The notes below the pieces were generated by a model. The model had not been told where the DNA came from. It saw only the letters and a list, made by a program, of their open reading frames with translations, and made no database searches. A stretch of DNA of 64,000 bases from assembly GCF_003634825.1 (NCBI RefSeq), contig NZ_RBXD01000001.1, positions 2,254,501-2,318,500 on the forward strand, given 5' to 3'. Origin of the DNA: Flavobacterium sp. 123. Lineage in GTDB: Bacteria; Bacteroidota; Bacteroidia; Flavobacteriales; Flavobacteriaceae. The stretch's first letter is position 1. Each line of letters starts with the position of its first letter. The position numbers and the translations under genes are program-made. Positions 63,001 through 64,000 of the stretch are shown here, piece after piece.

Positions 63001-64000
63001 TAATTGTATAATAATTGTGGTTGTTCTGATAAAACAGCAAGAGGTGTATCATTACCCATTGAGCTGATGGCTTCAGCACCTTTCTCTCCCATTGGGTTAA
63101 TAATTGTTTTTAAATCCTCTATTGTGTAACCAAACAAACGTTGTCTAGTATGAAAATCAACGCTTTCTGTTGGGATTGGGTTGTTTGTGTAAGGAATTTG
63201 AGCTAGTTGTACTAAATTTTCATCTAACCATTCTTGGTAAGGACGTTTAGTAACAACAGCATTTTTAACCTCTTCATCTTCAATAATTCTACCTTCGTTC
63301 ATGTCAACTAGGAACATTTTTCCTGGCTCTAAACGACCGTGTTGAATTACATCTTCTGGAGCAATATCAAGTACGCCAATTTCAGATGACATGATTACGA
63401 ATCCGCTTTTTGTTAAAGTATAACGAGACGGACGCAATCCATTTCTATCCAATAAAGCACCAATTACATTTCCGTCAGTAAACGGAATAGAAGCAGGACC
63501 ATCCCAAGGCTCCATGATACAAGAGTTGTATTCGTAGAACGATTTTTTCTCTTCTGACATGGTTTGGTGTTTTTCCCAAGCTTCAGGAACTACCATCATC
63601 ATAGCTTCCGGTAAAGAACGTCCAGTCATTAATAATAACTCAACAACCATATCCATAGAAGCGGAATCCGATTTACCTTCTAAAATAATTGGGAATAATT
63701 TTTTGATGTCTTCACCAAAAACGGGGCTTTCCATCAATTCTTCTCTAGAACGCATACGGCTTACGTTTCCTCTCAAGGTATTAATCTCACCATTATGACA
63801 CATATATCTAAATGGTTGTGCCAAATCCCATGAAGGGAAAGTGTTAGTAGAGAAACGTTGGTGAACTAGAGCTAATCTAGTTACTAAGTCTGTATCTGTT
63901 AAATCTGTATAGTATCTGCTAATGTCTTCCGGCATCAATAGACCTTTATATATAATAGTAGTAGTAGATAAACTTGTGAAATAGTATTTATGGCTTTCTG
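60021..64000 (-). CDS. gltB: Glutamate synthase large subunit (5' end beyond the window)
   Basis: Makes two glutamates from glutamine and 2-oxoglutarate. The stop is at 60021; the reading frame stays open to base 64000 with no valid end, and continues upstream of the in-frame TTG/ATG at 63938/63935 as [21 protein letters not shown], which matches the GltB amidotransferase domain. About 1326 residues are visible of an expected 1500; only the start of the class II amidotransferase domain with its catalytic Cys is missing. The central domain, the FMN domain ([10 protein letters not shown]), the 3Fe-4S motif CHLNTCPVG and the C-terminal beta-helix with [18 protein letters not shown] are seen. gltD follows after 2 bases. 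Confidence 0.97.
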   Translation of the reverse strand, partial: ESHKYYFTSLSTTTIIYKGLLMPEDISRYYTDLTDTDLVTRLALVHQRFSTNTFPSWDLAQPFRYMCHNGEINTLRGNVSRMRSREELMESPVFGEDIKKLFPIILEGKSDSASMDMVVELLLMTGRSLPEAMMMVVPEAWEKHQTMSEEKKSFYEYNSCIMEPWDGPASIPFTDGNVIGALLDRNGLRPSRYTLTKSGFVIMSSEIGVLDIAPEDVIQHGRLEPGKMFLVDMNEGRIIEDEEVKNAVVTKRPYQEWLDENLVQLAQIPYTNNPIPTESVDFHTRQRLFGYTIEDLKTIINPMGEKGAEAISSMGNDTPLAVLSEQPQLLYNYFKQLFAQVTNPPLDGIREEIITDISLAIGGDYNIFDIDAKHSKKIKIQNPVISNEDLDKIRNIDHVDFKSVTISTLYKIEKGVNGLERSLEKCIQATFKAVSEGCNIVILSDRGVTEKLAPIPMLLACSYIHHTLNKLGVRSKFGIIIESAEPREPHHFALLFGYGASAINPYMVNEIIHDQVNEGHITGVKADYAITNYNKAIGKGIVKIMNKIGISTLHSYRAAQIFEILGLNKSFSSKYFPFTPSRIEGIGLMEVEKEVKKRHQKAFPNSKIANLLPLEIGGIYRWRRSGEKHMFNPTTISKLQQAVRLNSPESYKEYSDMVNNQSQNLMTIRGLFEFNNLDPISIDEVEPWTEIVKKFKTGAMSYGSISQEAHENLAIAMNRIGGKSNSGEGGENPKRFQKELNGDSKNSAIKQVASGRFGVSINYLTNAKEIQIKMAQGAKPGEGGQLPGEKVVPWIAETRNSTPYVGLISPPPHHDIYSIEDLSQLIFDLKNANREARVNVKLVSEVGVGTIAAGVAKAKADVILISGYDGGTGAAPLTSLQHTGIPWELGLAEAQQTLILNDLRSRVVLECDGQLKTGRDVAIAALLGAEEFGFATAPLVASGCIMMRACHLNTCPVGIATQDPELRKNFKGTPEHVINFMYFIAEELRQIMAQLGFRTLKEMVGQSQKLNVNKAIDHYKANGLDLSTILYKPEKANVVPNHNTTTQDHALENVLDFDIIKAAIPSIYRKEKTRVTFNIKNTDRSVGAILSNEISKIYGAQGLPDDTILVDFTGSAGQSFGAFATNGLSFKIHGNCNDYLGKGLSGGKLIIKVPPTATFKPEENIIIGNVALYGAITGEAYINGMAGERFAVRNSGATAVVEGIGDHGCEYMTGGTVVILGKTGRNFAAGMSGGIAYVYDPEKKFDATVCNMEMVAFEQNEEEDITKLRRLIKNHSMYTNSPLAKRILADWDNQQKHFIKVMPTDYKKALQRLAEENKVEELIAQ

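Noticed and set aside
1..64000. Mobile elements, prophage or defence systems
   Set aside because: I found no transposase, integrase, phage structural or restriction-type protein among the readable frames, nor target-site duplications; the only accessory-looking locus is the adhesin-SprF region.

Overview
The window is AT-rich chromosomal DNA of a member of the Flavobacteriaceae, most likely Flavobacterium or a close relative. The reasons are: a type IX secretion substrate with a gliding-motility-type C-terminal domain followed by a PorP/SprF partner, promoters of the Bacteroidota form TTG-N20-TAnnTTTG, split transketolase genes, a PafA-type alkaline phosphatase, many Cys-terminated lipoprotein signals and few Shine-Dalgarno sites. 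I see no insertion sequence, prophage, CRISPR array or plasmid gene. Most of the window is ordinary housekeeping chromosome with one large accessory locus.

Layout. 1-0.7 kb: end of a nucleotidyltransferase-like gene, then tRNA-Leu(GAG) and two identical tRNA-Lys(TTT) genes on the minus strand. 0.8-7 kb: aroK, a phosphoribosyltransferase, an Hsp15-like S4 protein, an FKBP-like lipoprotein, split transketolase (tktA/tktB separated by an inverted-repeat element), a YciF-like ferritin-fold protein and two tandem rhodaneses. 7-12 kb: a CHASE3/multi-PAS sensor that ends after its dimerisation helix without an ATPase domain, and a TPR membrane regulator with an AraC-type DNA-binding end. 12.4-23 kb: a 3249-residue secreted repeat protein (Fn3-like, cadherin, NHL, MBG/YDG, thrombospondin type 3, T9SS type B sorting domain) and its SprF-like partner, closed by a perfect 62-bp palindrome.

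23-33 kb: tgt, an LptF/LptG-type permease, a DMT exporter, accA, dnaB, a secreted protein of uncertain function and a TPR histidine kinase/LuxR-type regulator pair. 33-37 kb: the classical thrS-infC-rplT-rpmI translation cluster (order thrS, infC, rpmI, rplT in the direction of transcription), in which infC must start at a non-canonical AUA codon. 37-52 kb: pyrD, an HMG-CoA lyase-like enzyme, a lipoprotein/outer-membrane protein pair, a P-type cation ATPase, guaB, a cation/proton antiporter with TrkA-C domains, a NodB-type lipoprotein, purB, a sirtuin, a SpoU methyltransferase and pafA. 53-57 kb: a kdpD-kdpE-kup-small ORF cluster that suggests potassium-sensing control of Kup. 57-64 kb: lysA, gltD and gltB, with gltB running off the right edge.

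Functional links: guaB, purB, pyrD and the phosphoribosyltransferase serve nucleotide metabolism; aroK, lysA and gltBD serve amino-acid and nitrogen assimilation; Kup, KdpDE, the Kef-like antiporter and the P-type ATPase serve cation homeostasis. The features most worth a second look are the giant adhesin locus with an exact 308-bp internal repeat, three intergenic elements built of inverted heptamer arrays, the AUA start of infC, a Tgt lacking its zinc cysteines, and the Kdp-Kup arrangement. No search was run; all family calls come from reading motifs and sequence similarity remembered from known families.
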